Of a stretch of 14,887 nucleotides of DNA, positions 6,742-14,208 are shown piece after piece. Below the pieces are notes generated by a model that was given only the letters and a program-made list of their open reading frames with translations, was not told the origin of the DNA and did no database searches. Source of the DNA: an uncultured bacterium. GTDB taxonomy: Bacteria; Bacillota; Clostridia; Lachnospirales; Lachnospiraceae. Position numbers and translations under genes: made by a program. The stretch lies in the NCBI GenBank assembly GCA_947088515.1, contig CAMUHA010000069.1:1-14887 (forward strand), read 5' to 3'. How positions within the stretch are numbered: position 1 is the first letter of the stretch; each line of letters opens with the position of its first letter.

Positions 6742-8286
6742 ATGGCAGAGCAGGGGAAGGAAGTATATGCAATAGAATGCAGGAAAATCACGAAAGCGTT
6801 TGGACAGGTGGTGGCAAATGACAAAATAGACCTGAAAGTAAGGTATGGAGAAATTCTTGCTTTGCTTGGAGAGAATGGTTCTGGCAAGACCACCCTTATG
6901 AATATGCTTTCTGGTATTTATCACCCAGATGAGGGGCAGATTTTTATTGGGGGAAAAGAGGTCAAGATTAATTCCCCTGTGGATGCCACAGCCCTTGGTA
7001 TTGGAATGATCCACCAGCATTTTAAATTGGTGGAAGCATTCAAAGCGATGGATAACATTATTTTAGGAACTGGAGGAAAAAAGGAAAAGAGCAGGATAAC
7101 CAGTGAAAAAATCAAGGAAATCAGCCATACTTACGGGCTTGAAATTGAGCCGGAAAAATATGTCAATAATATGAGTGTGTCTGAAAAACAGACAGTTGAA
7201 ATCTTAAAAGTATTGTACCGGGGGGCGGAAATACTGATATTGGATGAACCCACTGCGGTGCTGACTCCTCAGGAGACAGAAAAGCTGTTCCAGATACTTA
7301 GAAAAATGAAGGAAAAGGGATGCGCCATCATTATTATTACCCATAAACTGCAGGAAGTGTTATCTATCAGCGACAGAGTAACGATTCTGCGAAAGGGCAA
7401 GAGTATTGATACTGTGGACACAGCAGAATGTGATGCAAAGAAGCTTACAGAGCTTATGGTGGGCAGGCCGGTAAGCCTTGAAATAGACAGGCCTTTGGCA
7501 AAAAACTGTGAAACAATATTAAAGGTAGTGGACCTTACAGTAAACAAAGCAGACGGAAGCCGGGCAATTGACGATATATCTTTTGATATACGAAGAGGAG
7601 AAATTTTAGGAGTTGCAGGAGTTGCCGGAAGCGGGCAGAAGGAGCTTTGCGAGTCGATTGCAGGGCTTATACATGCCTGTAAAGGGGCGATTTTATTCAA
7701 CAAGGAAAATCTGCTTGGAAAGACTCCTTCTGAAATTATTGAAAAAGGAGTCAGCATGAGTTTTGTGCCAGAGGACCGGCTTGGAATGGGGCTTGTAGCT
7801 TCTATGGGTATGACAGATAACATGCTGCTTAAAAGCTACCACAAAGGCAAGGGTCCCTTTGTCAGAAGAAAACCGGCGGGGGAGCTTGCAAGAAAGCTGA
7901 TAAAAAAGCTTGATATTGTGACACCGGGAACGGAGACGCCTGTAAGACTGTTAAGCGGGGGGAATGTGCAGAAGGTTTTACTTGGCAGGGAAATTGAATC
8001 TTCCCCTTCTGTACTGATAACAGCTTATCCTGTAAGAGGGCTTGACATCCATTCTTCTTATACAGTGTATGATTTATTAAATGAGCAAAAACGAAAAAAT
8101 GTAGCGGTTATGTATATTGGTGAGGATCTGGATGTGCTGCTGGAATTATCCGACCGTATTATGGTGCTGTGTCATGGAAAAATTACTGGTATTGTAAATG
8201 CGGCGGAAACTACCAAGGAAGAAATCGGCATGATGATGACAGGTGAAAAGAAGTATGCAGAGTCCAAAAAGGAGGCAGTTGTATGA
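6742..8286 (+). CDS. Nucleoside ABC importer, double-domain ATP-binding protein
   Basis: This is the cytoplasmic ATPase of the BMP-type nucleoside importer (NupA/YufO-like, COG3845), 514 residues with two ABC domains in one chain. Domain 1 has Walker A GENGSGKTT (43-51), signature MSVSEKQ (144-150), Walker B ILILDEPTA (164-172) and H-loop H201. Domain 2 starts near residue 258. Its P-loop is degenerate, GVAGSGQK (293-300, Gln in place of the Lys), as is usual in this family. Its signature is good, LLSGGNVQK (403-411). Its Walker B reads VLITAYPVRGLD, with Tyr429 where catalytic Glu, or Gln in relatives, is expected. One ATP site is therefore probably active and one regulatory. The stop overlaps the start of the first permease by four bases (ATGA), suggesting translational coupling. 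Confidence 0.95.
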   Translation: MAEQGKEVYAIECRKITKAFGQVVANDKIDLKVRYGEILALLGENGSGKTTLMNMLSGIYHPDEGQIFIGGKEVKINSPVDATALGIGMIHQHFKLVEAFKAMDNIILGTGGKKEKSRITSEKIKEISHTYGLEIEPEKYVNNMSVSEKQTVEILKVLYRGAEILILDEPTAVLTPQETEKLFQILRKMKEKGCAIIIITHKLQEVLSISDRVTILRKGKSIDTVDTAECDAKKLTELMVGRPVSLEIDRPLAKNCETILKVVDLTVNKADGSRAIDDISFDIRRGEILGVAGVAGSGQKELCESIAGLIHACKGAILFNKENLLGKTPSEIIEKGVSMSFVPEDRLGMGLVASMGMTDNMLLKSYHKGKGPFVRRKPAGELARKLIKKLDIVTPGTETPVRLLSGGNVQKVLLGREIESSPSVLITAYPVRGLDIHSSYTVYDLLNEQKRKNVAVMYIGEDLDVLLELSDRIMVLCHGKITGIVNAAETTKEEIGMMMTGEKKYAESKKEAVV

Positions 8287-9392
8287 GCAAAGGAGTAGAA
8301 AGCAGACAGAATGAGCCTTTGGTGAGAGTGGTAAAACGTACGGAGCTTCCTTATGGAAAGACGGTGGCGCTTAGGCTTGCAGCGGTGTTTTTTTCTTTAG
8401 TTGCAGGAGGGATTTTTATTGCATGTGTGGGGCAGAATCCTTTTGTGGTGTATGGCACTATTTTATCAGGAGCCTGCCGCAGCAAGATGGCTTTTCAGGG
8501 AACAGTTAAAATTATGATTCCTTTGTTGATTTCATCTCTTGGCGTCACCCTTGCCTTCAAAATGAAGTTTTGGAATATTGGAGCGGAAGGACAGATTATA
8601 TTTGGCGCCACTTGTGCCACTTTTTTCGCTTTATTTTGTTCTGGGTGGAACCATGTGGCGCTCGTACTTGTGATGTTTCTTGCAGGAATTATAGGGGGCG
8701 GTCTGTGGGGCCTGCTTCCGGCATTCTTTAAGGTGAAATATAACACCAATGAAACTCTTTTTACTTTGATGCTGAATTATATTGCGCTGCACATTGTTTC
8801 TTATTTAAGGGATGGTCCATGGATGGATCCTGGTTCCCAGGGATTTCCCAAGATTGCTCGTTTTGATAAAAATGCTTCTCTGGATAAGCTTCTTGGCATT
8901 CAGTTTGGGTGGCTGATTGCACTGGCGCTTGCAGTGGTTATATATGTATACATAAAATATACCAAGCAGGGATATGAAATCAGCGTTGTCGGGGAAAGCC
9001 AGGATACGGCAAGGTATGCCGGGATGAATGTGAAAAAGATAGTACTGCGGACTATGTTTTTAAGCGGGGGCATTTGCGGCATGGCAGGAATGATACAGGC
9101 TACAGGTTCTGATATAACGCTGACCTCATCGGTGGCAGGAGGTGTGGGATTTACAGCGATTATTGTGGCATGGCTAGCCCAGCTTAATCCATTTTCCATT
9201 CTGATTGTATCTTTCCTGTTCAGCGTTCTTGAAAAGGGAAGCAGTGTGGTTCAGTCTAATTTTGGGCTTTCAACGGATTGCGCTGATGTGCTCCAGGGAA
9301 TTATTCTCTTTTTTATTCTTGGATGTGAATTTTTTATAAGGTATAAGTTTCAGCCAGGGAAAAACAGGCATAAGCCGGAAAAGGAGGATTAA
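8283..9392 (+). CDS. Nucleoside ABC importer permease 1
   Basis: This 369-residue membrane permease belongs to the branched-chain amino acid/sugar-type family (BPD_transp_2, COG4603, NupB/YufP-like). After a charged cytoplasmic N-terminus of about 27 residues come many hydrophobic segments. Family hallmarks include FWNIGAEGQIIFGA near residues 97-110, the stretch NTNETLFTLMLNYIA, and GYEISVVGESQDTARYAGMN, the cytoplasmic loop that contacts the ATPase. It ends with a basic and acidic tail. GGAGG at 8271-8275 supports the ATG that overlaps the ATPase stop. It pairs with permease 2 to form the membrane channel. Assignment to nucleosides rests on the BMP lipoprotein and ATPase next to it, not on residues I can read in the permease. 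Confidence 0.94.
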   Translation: MSKGVESRQNEPLVRVVKRTELPYGKTVALRLAAVFFSLVAGGIFIACVGQNPFVVYGTILSGACRSKMAFQGTVKIMIPLLISSLGVTLAFKMKFWNIGAEGQIIFGATCATFFALFCSGWNHVALVLVMFLAGIIGGGLWGLLPAFFKVKYNTNETLFTLMLNYIALHIVSYLRDGPWMDPGSQGFPKIARFDKNASLDKLLGIQFGWLIALALAVVIYVYIKYTKQGYEISVVGESQDTARYAGMNVKKIVLRTMFLSGGICGMAGMIQATGSDITLTSSVAGGVGFTAIIVAWLAQLNPFSILIVSFLFSVLEKGSSVVQSNFGLSTDCADVLQGIILFFILGCEFFIRYKFQPGKNRHKPEKED

Positions 9393-9396
9393 GTAA

Positions 9397-10353
9397 ATGG
9401 ATATGTTTATTAAATTTCTTGTGGCAGCGGTTGGCGCCGGTACACCGCTTCTGTTTGGGACTGTGGGAGAAATCCTGACAGAAAAGACAGGACATTTAAA
9501 CCTGGGTGTGGAGGGGATGATGTCCATTGGCGCCTGTATTGGATTTATGGCAGGATATTATACGGATAACTTTTTACTGGCAATTTTAGCAAGTGCGGCG
9601 GCAGGCGCTTTAAGTGCGCTTATTTATGCAGTGCTGACTGTAACTTTTATGGCAAACCAGAATGTAACAGGGCTTACGCTTACCATATTTGGAATTGGGT
9701 TTGCAAACTTTATCGGCATTTTTGTGCTTGGCAAAAGCCCGGAAGGAACACTAAAGCTTCCCGAAAAGATAACCGCAGCTATGCGGGGAGTATCCATCCC
9801 CGGTCTTAGCGCTCTGCCCGTTGCAGGTGAGCTTTTCTTTTCCTATAGTCCTTTTGTCTACATTGGAGTTGCAATTGCCCTTGTCAGTGCATGGTATTTA
9901 AACCATACCAAAAGAGGACTTAATTTAAAAGCGGTTGGAGAAAATCCTGGTGCGGCAGATGCAGCAGGGATAAAGGTAACTGCTGTGAAATATTTTAATA
10001 TTATACTTGGAGGCGCTGTCTGCGGCATTGGAGGTGTGTACTGTTCCATGATTATTAACGGTGGTGTATGGATCAGTGATAATGTTGGGGGGCTTGGATG
10101 GATTGCCGTTGCGCTGGTTATTTTTGCCAACTGGCAGCCTTCAGCAGCGATATTGGGCTCTTTTGTCTTTGGTGCGCTGCGGGTGCTGAAGTATTATATC
10201 CCCCAAAGTGTGCTGCCCTTTCCTATTGCCTTTTATGATATGCTGCCCTTCCTTATGACAGCATTGGTGCTGGTAATAAGCTCCATGCGCAAATCAGGCA
10301 GAATTAATCTTCCGGCGGCTCTTGGGGTAAATTATTTCAGGGAGGAGCGTTAA
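9397..10353 (+). CDS. Nucleoside ABC importer permease 2
   Basis: This is the second permease subunit, 318 residues, of the COG1079 type (NupC/YufQ-like). It shows the family opening GAGTPLLFGTVGEILTEKTG followed by HLNLGVEGMM, alternating hydrophobic segments, and the ATPase-contact loop GLNLKAVGENPGAADAAGI. The ATG lies four bases after the permease 1 stop, with AGGAGG (9382-9387) nine bases upstream, so both are translated from one message. It would form a heterodimeric channel with permease 1. No clear terminator follows its stop, although the next gene has its own promoter. Confidence 0.95.
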   Translation: MDMFIKFLVAAVGAGTPLLFGTVGEILTEKTGHLNLGVEGMMSIGACIGFMAGYYTDNFLLAILASAAAGALSALIYAVLTVTFMANQNVTGLTLTIFGIGFANFIGIFVLGKSPEGTLKLPEKITAAMRGVSIPGLSALPVAGELFFSYSPFVYIGVAIALVSAWYLNHTKRGLNLKAVGENPGAADAAGIKVTAVKYFNIILGGAVCGIGGVYCSMIINGGVWISDNVGGLGWIAVALVIFANWQPSAAILGSFVFGALRVLKYYIPQSVLPFPIAFYDMLPFLMTALVLVISSMRKSGRINLPAALGVNYFREER

Positions 10354-10408
10354 AATTTCCCATGGAAACAAACTTAAGGTGATTGCTGTGAAAACTTTTG
10401 TGGAATAA

Positions 10409-10436
10409 TTGACTTAAAGTTGTTATGGTTTATAAT
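10409..10436 (+). promoter_or_regulatory. Sigma-A promoter for tyrS
   Basis: TTGACT (10409-10414) and a perfect TATAAT (10431-10436) are 16 bases apart. Transcription would begin near 10443, giving a leader of under 50 bases. It is the best housekeeping promoter in the window. Confidence 0.8.
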
Positions 10437-10479
10437 AGAAAATACGGGTTTTTAGAAGAAAAGACAAATAAGCAGGAAT

Positions 10480-10483
10480 GGAG
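10480..10483 (+). promoter_or_regulatory. Ribosome binding site deciding the tyrS start
   Basis: GGAG ends six bases before the ATG at 10490. The in-frame ATG at 10478 has AGGA directly against it with no spacing, so the downstream start is more likely. The two differ by only four residues. Confidence 0.6.
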
Positions 10484-10489
10484 ACTGGT

Positions 10490-11713
10490 ATGACGATTTT
10501 TGATGAGTTGAAAGATAGAGGGCTTTTAGCGCAGCTGACGGATGAGGAAGAAATCAAGGAGCTGATTAATAATGGTAAGGCAACCTTTTATATTGGATTT
10601 GACCCTACGGCGGATTCCCTTCATGTAGGACATTTTATGGCGTTGTGTCTGATGAAGAGACTGCAGATGGCAGGAAATAAGCCGATTGCCCTAATTGGAG
10701 GCGGCACTGGTATGGTGGGGGACCCTTCCGGAAGAAGCGATATGCGCAGTATGATGACAAAGGAAACCATTGACCATAATTGTGAGTGTTTTAAGAAACA
10801 AATGAGCCGTTTTATTGATTTTTCAGAGGGAAAGGCTCTGATGGTCAACAATGCGGAGTGGCTTCTTAATTTAAACTATATTGAATTTTTAAGGGAAATT
10901 GGGCCTCATTTTTCTGTGAACCGTATGCTGACAGCAGAATGCTATAAACAGAGAATGGAAAAAGGATTAAGTTTTCTTGAATTTAACTATATGTTAATGC
11001 AGAGCTATGATTTTTATGAGTTGTTCCAGAGATATGGCTGTAATATGCAGTTTGGGGGCGATGACCAGTGGAGCAATATGTTAGGCGGAACAGAGCTGAT
11101 TCGGAGAAAGCTGGGGAAAGATGCCTATGCGATGACAATTACCCTTCTTCTTAATTCAGAGGGTAATAAAATGGGAAAAACACAAAAGGGCGCCGTATGG
11201 CTTGACCCTGAAAAGACAAGTCCTTTTGAATTTTACCAGTACTGGAGAAATGTGGCGGATGCAGATGTGCTTAAATGCCTGCGGATGCTTACTTTTCTGC
11301 CTTTGGATCAAATTGAAGAGATGGATGGATGGGAAGGCAGCCAGCTAAATCAGGCAAAGGAAATTCTTGCATATGAATTAACCAGTCTGGTCCACGGGGA
11401 AGAGGAAGCTGTAAAGGCACAGGAGAGCGCAAGGGCGCTCTTTAGCACCGGAGCCGCAGCCCAGATGCCTACCACGGAGCTTGCGGAGGAAGATTTTGAG
11501 GAAGGCTCCATTGATATGATATCCGTCCTTTGTAAAACAGGTCTGGTAAAGAGCCGCTCGGAAGGAAGGCGTGCTATAGAACAGGGCGGCGTTGTTCTTG
11601 AGGGGGAAAAGATAACTGACATCAGAGCAGCCTTTGGAAAAGATGCTTTTGCAGGGGAAGGCGTTGTGGTAAAGAGAGGAAAGAAGAATTTCAGAAGAGT
11701 TATTTTAAAATAA
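10490..11713 (+). CDS. tyrS: Tyrosine--tRNA ligase
   Basis: This class I aminoacyl-tRNA synthetase charges tRNA-Tyr in the cytoplasm. The 407-residue product has the HIGH motif as HVGH (45-48) and a GGGTGMVGDPSGRSDMR stretch (70-86). The tyrosine pocket shows in YMLMQSYDF (167-175) and FGGDDQW (188-194), and the KMSKS motif appears as KMGKT (227-231). The C-terminus holds an S4 RNA-binding domain (about 340-400, VKSRSEGRRAIEQGGV). Length is slightly below the usual 410-420. It has its own promoter and a short leader. I see no T-box stem or conserved T-box sequence, which commonly precedes tyrS in Firmicutes. The metallopeptidase gene starts 11 bases after its stop and probably shares the transcript. 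Confidence 0.98.
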   Translation: MTIFDELKDRGLLAQLTDEEEIKELINNGKATFYIGFDPTADSLHVGHFMALCLMKRLQMAGNKPIALIGGGTGMVGDPSGRSDMRSMMTKETIDHNCECFKKQMSRFIDFSEGKALMVNNAEWLLNLNYIEFLREIGPHFSVNRMLTAECYKQRMEKGLSFLEFNYMLMQSYDFYELFQRYGCNMQFGGDDQWSNMLGGTELIRRKLGKDAYAMTITLLLNSEGNKMGKTQKGAVWLDPEKTSPFEFYQYWRNVADADVLKCLRMLTFLPLDQIEEMDGWEGSQLNQAKEILAYELTSLVHGEEEAVKAQESARALFSTGAAAQMPTTELAEEDFEEGSIDMISVLCKTGLVKSRSEGRRAIEQGGVVLEGEKITDIRAAFGKDAFAGEGVVVKRGKKNFRRVILK

Positions 11714-11724
11714 CGGAGAGCCGG

Positions 11725-12414
11725 ATGCAGTATCAATTATTAAAAAGCAGGAGAAAAACAATTGCCATCTCTTTTGACGGAGATGGCAATCTTATAGTAA
11801 AGGCGCCTTTATGGGCAGGGGATAAAGAAATAGGTAATTTTGTGGATTCTAAAATGGAATGGATTCTTGCCGCCAGAGAAAGAATAAAGAATGCAAAAGA
11901 AAAGAAAGATGCCCTGCGCCTTAGACTGGAAAATGGAGAATGTGTATATTTTCTTGGAGAAAAACGTTTATTGACAATTATCAGGGAAGAGCGGAACAGA
12001 GCAAAAATAATAGGTGTGGGGGACAGGCTTCTTTTGTATATTCCTTATGAGGCAAATTATGAGTATAAGAAAGAGGCGCTCAAGAAATGGTACCGCAGAG
12101 AAGCGGCCAGCGTTATTTGCAGAAAAGCAAAGGTATATGGGGAGCTTTTGGGGGTCAGCTTTGGAGACATCCGCATTAAGGACCAGAAAAGCCGCTGGGG
12201 AAGCTGCAGCAGTCGTGGAAATCTTAATTTTAACTGGCGTATTCTGATGGCGCCGGAGCCTGTGTGCGATTATGTGATTATTCATGAATTATGTCATCTG
12301 GTGCACATGAATCACTCGGCTGATTTCTGGAAACTGGTGGAGGAGGCTTGCCCCAAATACAGGCAGTATAAGAAATGGCTGCGGGAAAATGAGGGGCAGC
12401 TATACTTGTTTTAG
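11725..12414 (+). CDS. YgjP-like zinc metallopeptidase (DUF45, M48 superfamily)
   Basis: This is a predicted soluble cytoplasmic metalloprotease of 229 residues from the YgjP-like/DUF45 family (PF01863). The zinc site HELCH (187-191) is followed by NHSADFW, with His197 as the likely third ligand. The upstream block KSRWGSCSSRGNLNFNWRI (155-173) and PVCDYVIIHEL are family signatures. The N-terminal half is a variable beta-rich region with a Lys/Arg-rich helix (52-66). There is no signal peptide or membrane segment. The physiological substrate is not known to me; in proteobacteria the relative YgjP has been linked to small-molecule or protein processing without a settled role. GGAG (11715-11718) six bases before the ATG supports the start. 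Eleven bases separate it from tyrS. A perfect 11-bp inverted repeat lies within codons 13-22. Confidence 0.92.
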   Translation: MQYQLLKSRRKTIAISFDGDGNLIVKAPLWAGDKEIGNFVDSKMEWILAARERIKNAKEKKDALRLRLENGECVYFLGEKRLLTIIREERNRAKIIGVGDRLLLYIPYEANYEYKKEALKKWYRREAASVICRKAKVYGELLGVSFGDIRIKDQKSRWGSCSSRGNLNFNWRILMAPEPVCDYVIIHELCHLVHMNHSADFWKLVEEACPKYRQYKKWLRENEGQLYLF

Positions 12415-12429
12415 AGGTTTTAAAAGCCT
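12415..12429 (+). terminator. Weak terminator-like dyad after the metallopeptidase gene
   Basis: AGGTTTTAAAAGCCT begins right after the stop codon and can fold into a short stem with a three-base loop, one pair being G-U. ATTTAATTT follows. AGGTTTT can alternatively pair with AAAACCT at 12442-12448. It is too weak to be sure of. Confidence 0.3.
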
Positions 12430-12453
12430 ATTTAATTTGTGAAAACCTGGCAG

Positions 12454-12482
12454 GAATAAACTTTTTGCCCCTTGCATACATT
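12454..12482 (+). promoter_or_regulatory. Sigma-E-type sporulation promoter for spoIVA
   Basis: CATACATT (12475-12482) matches the sigma-E -10 pattern CATACAnT. GAATAAA (12454-12460), 14 bases upstream, matches five of seven positions of the -35 pattern KMATATT known from Bacillus. The start codon of spoIVA is 26 bases downstream, behind GGAAGGGG (12494-12501). Sigma-E control is the known regulation of spoIVA in Bacillus. Confidence 0.7.
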
Positions 12483-12508
12483 TAACTAAGTATGGAAGGG
12501 GTAAAATT

Positions 12509-13996
12509 ATGGACTTAAATACCAAAAAAGAATATGATTTATACAAAGATATCCAGTTAAGATGCGGGGGAGAAATTTACATAGGTGTAGTGGGACCGGT
12601 AAGAACTGGTAAGTCCACATTTATCAAGCGATTTATGGACCTGATGGTTCTGCCCAATATGACAGATTCCTATGAGAAGGAGCGGGTAGTGGATGAACTT
12701 CCACAAAGCGCCGGAGGAAAGACGGTAACGACCACAGAGCCGAAATTTATTCCAAAGGAAGCGGCAAAACTTTCTCTTGGGGACGGGATTGAGGCAAGAG
12801 TACGTCTGATAGACTGTGTGGGTTACATGGTAGAGGGGGCTAGCGGCCATATGGAAGATGATGTGGAGCGTATGGTCAAAACTCCCTGGTTTGCGGAGGA
12901 AATTCCCTTTACCAAAGCAGCGGAAATCGGAACAAGAAAAGTGATTAACGACCATTCCACCATAGGAATTGTGATTACTTGTGACGGAAGCTTTGGGGAT
13001 ATTCCAAGAGAAAGCTATGTGGCAGCAGAAGAACGGACAATCAAAGAGCTGAAAAAACTAAAGAAACCTTTTGTAGTACTTTTAAATACAGCAAAACCAT
13101 ATGGGGAAGAGGCAGCAAAGCTATCAGAGGAAATTGGGGGCAAATTTGGGGTTTCTGTAATGCCGCTTAATTGTGAACAGTTAAAGAAAGAGGATATTAA
13201 CCAGATACTGGAAAATATTCTATATGAGTTTCCGCTTACCATGATTGAATTTTATATGCCTAAATGGGTGGAAATGCTTCCGGTTAACCATAAGATGAAG
13301 GTAGATTTAATCGGCAGGGTAAAGGAGATTATGAAGCAGTATAACTGCATTCGTGACGTTAAAAACAATCCTGTTACACTGGACGGCCCTTTTATTAAAA
13401 AATGTAAAATGGATGGCATTGACATGGCGGATGGCTGCATCCGTATCTGGCTGGATGTGGACGACGCATATTACTATGAGATGTTAAGTGAGATGGTGGG
13501 AGAAAAGATTGACAATGAGTATCATCTTTTATCAGTGCTTAAAGAAATGTCAAAGATGAAAAAAGAGTATGTAAAAGTACTTCACGCCATAGATTCTGTC
13601 CGGCAAAAAGGGTATGGGGTAGTAACGCCGGAACGCCATGAAATCAGGCTTGATAAGCCGGAGGTGATTAAGCATGGAAATAAGTTTGGCGTAAAAATCA
13701 GGGCGGAAAGTCCCAGTATTCATATGATACGTGCAAACATTGAGACAGAAATCTCTCCGATTGTAGGTTCCGAAGAGCAGGCGCAGGATTTAATCCGGTT
13801 TATTTCAGAGTCCAGTCAAAGTGAGTCGGGTATCTGGGAAACCAATATATTTGGAAAGTCAGTGGAACAGCTGGTAAATGATGGAATTACCAGTAAAATT
13901 ACAATGATTGGGGATGAGAGTCAGTTAAAACTTCAGGAAACCATGCAGAAAATTGTCAAAGATTCTAATGGGGGTATGGTCTGTATCATTATATAG
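12509..13996 (+). CDS. spoIVA: Stage IV sporulation protein A, spore coat ATPase
   Basis: SpoIVA is the morphogenetic ATPase that polymerises on the mother-cell side of the forespore membrane and forms the base of the spore coat. The 495-residue protein is nearly the length of the Bacillus one (492). The N-terminal TRAFAC-like ATPase domain has Walker A GPVRTGKST (29-37, K35), the conserved block DELPQSAGGKTVTTTEPKF with the sensor-like threonines (74-76), and VRLIDCVGY (98-106, D102). AEIGTRKVINDHSTIGIVIT follows as in Bacillus. The C-terminal part carries PSIHMIRANIETEISPIVG and ends in GGMVCIII, the hydrophobic tail of the family that in Bacillus contacts SpoVM and the membrane. A sigma-E-type promoter lies upstream. 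It shows the organism makes endospores, or descends from one that did. Confidence 0.98.
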   Translation: MDLNTKKEYDLYKDIQLRCGGEIYIGVVGPVRTGKSTFIKRFMDLMVLPNMTDSYEKERVVDELPQSAGGKTVTTTEPKFIPKEAAKLSLGDGIEARVRLIDCVGYMVEGASGHMEDDVERMVKTPWFAEEIPFTKAAEIGTRKVINDHSTIGIVITCDGSFGDIPRESYVAAEERTIKELKKLKKPFVVLLNTAKPYGEEAAKLSEEIGGKFGVSVMPLNCEQLKKEDINQILENILYEFPLTMIEFYMPKWVEMLPVNHKMKVDLIGRVKEIMKQYNCIRDVKNNPVTLDGPFIKKCKMDGIDMADGCIRIWLDVDDAYYYEMLSEMVGEKIDNEYHLLSVLKEMSKMKKEYVKVLHAIDSVRQKGYGVVTPERHEIRLDKPEVIKHGNKFGVKIRAESPSIHMIRANIETEISPIVGSEEQAQDLIRFISESSQSESGIWETNIFGKSVEQLVNDGITSKITMIGDESQLKLQETMQKIVKDSNGGMVCIII

Positions 13997-14034
13997 AAAT
14001 GGCGTGAAAACGTTGTGTGTAAATTGCAGAGACA

Positions 14035-14089
14035 CTCAGGGAAAAGTAATAGAAGAGGCTCTATTTGGGAAAGATTACTTTTCTCTGGG
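14035..14089 (+). terminator. 16-bp stem-loop after spoIVA, possible terminator
   Basis: CTCAGGGAAAAGTAAT (14035-14050) pairs with ATTACTTTTCTCTGGG (14074-14089) without a gap: 14 Watson-Crick and two G-U pairs, around a 23-base loop. ATTTCTTAT follows, a poor T tract. It could end the spoIVA transcript or be a structured leader element of the next gene. Confidence 0.5.
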
Positions 14090-14108
14090 ATTTCTTATCA
14101 GGAGAACA

Positions 14109-14137
14109 TTGCGTACAGAATACTTCTGTGATACTCT
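14109..14137 (+). promoter_or_regulatory. Weak promoter with operator-like dyad upstream of the phosphorylase
   Basis: TTGCGT (14109-14114) and TACTCT (14132-14137) are 17 bases apart, and the -10 has an extended TGA in front. Both boxes are far from consensus. The spacer begins with the perfect dyad ACAGAA-TAC-TTCTGT (14115-14129), the position where a repressor would block polymerase. Confidence 0.3.
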
Positions 14138-14208
14138 TATTAAAAGAGATGAAATATTTACAAAGGAAATTTGTGCCAGGTCTAAAACGGCAGGAATGGA
14201 GGATTTTA

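Larger units (their letters stand above)
13997..14208 (+). other. Structured intergenic stretch between spoIVA and the phosphorylase
   Basis: This 212-base stretch has no convincing gene. An open frame through it from inside spoIVA lacks family resemblance and a plausible start. It contains a long stem-loop (14035-14089), an operator-like dyad (14115-14129) inside a weak promoter candidate, and the ribosome site of the next gene. No purine riboswitch core is visible. Confidence 0.6.
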
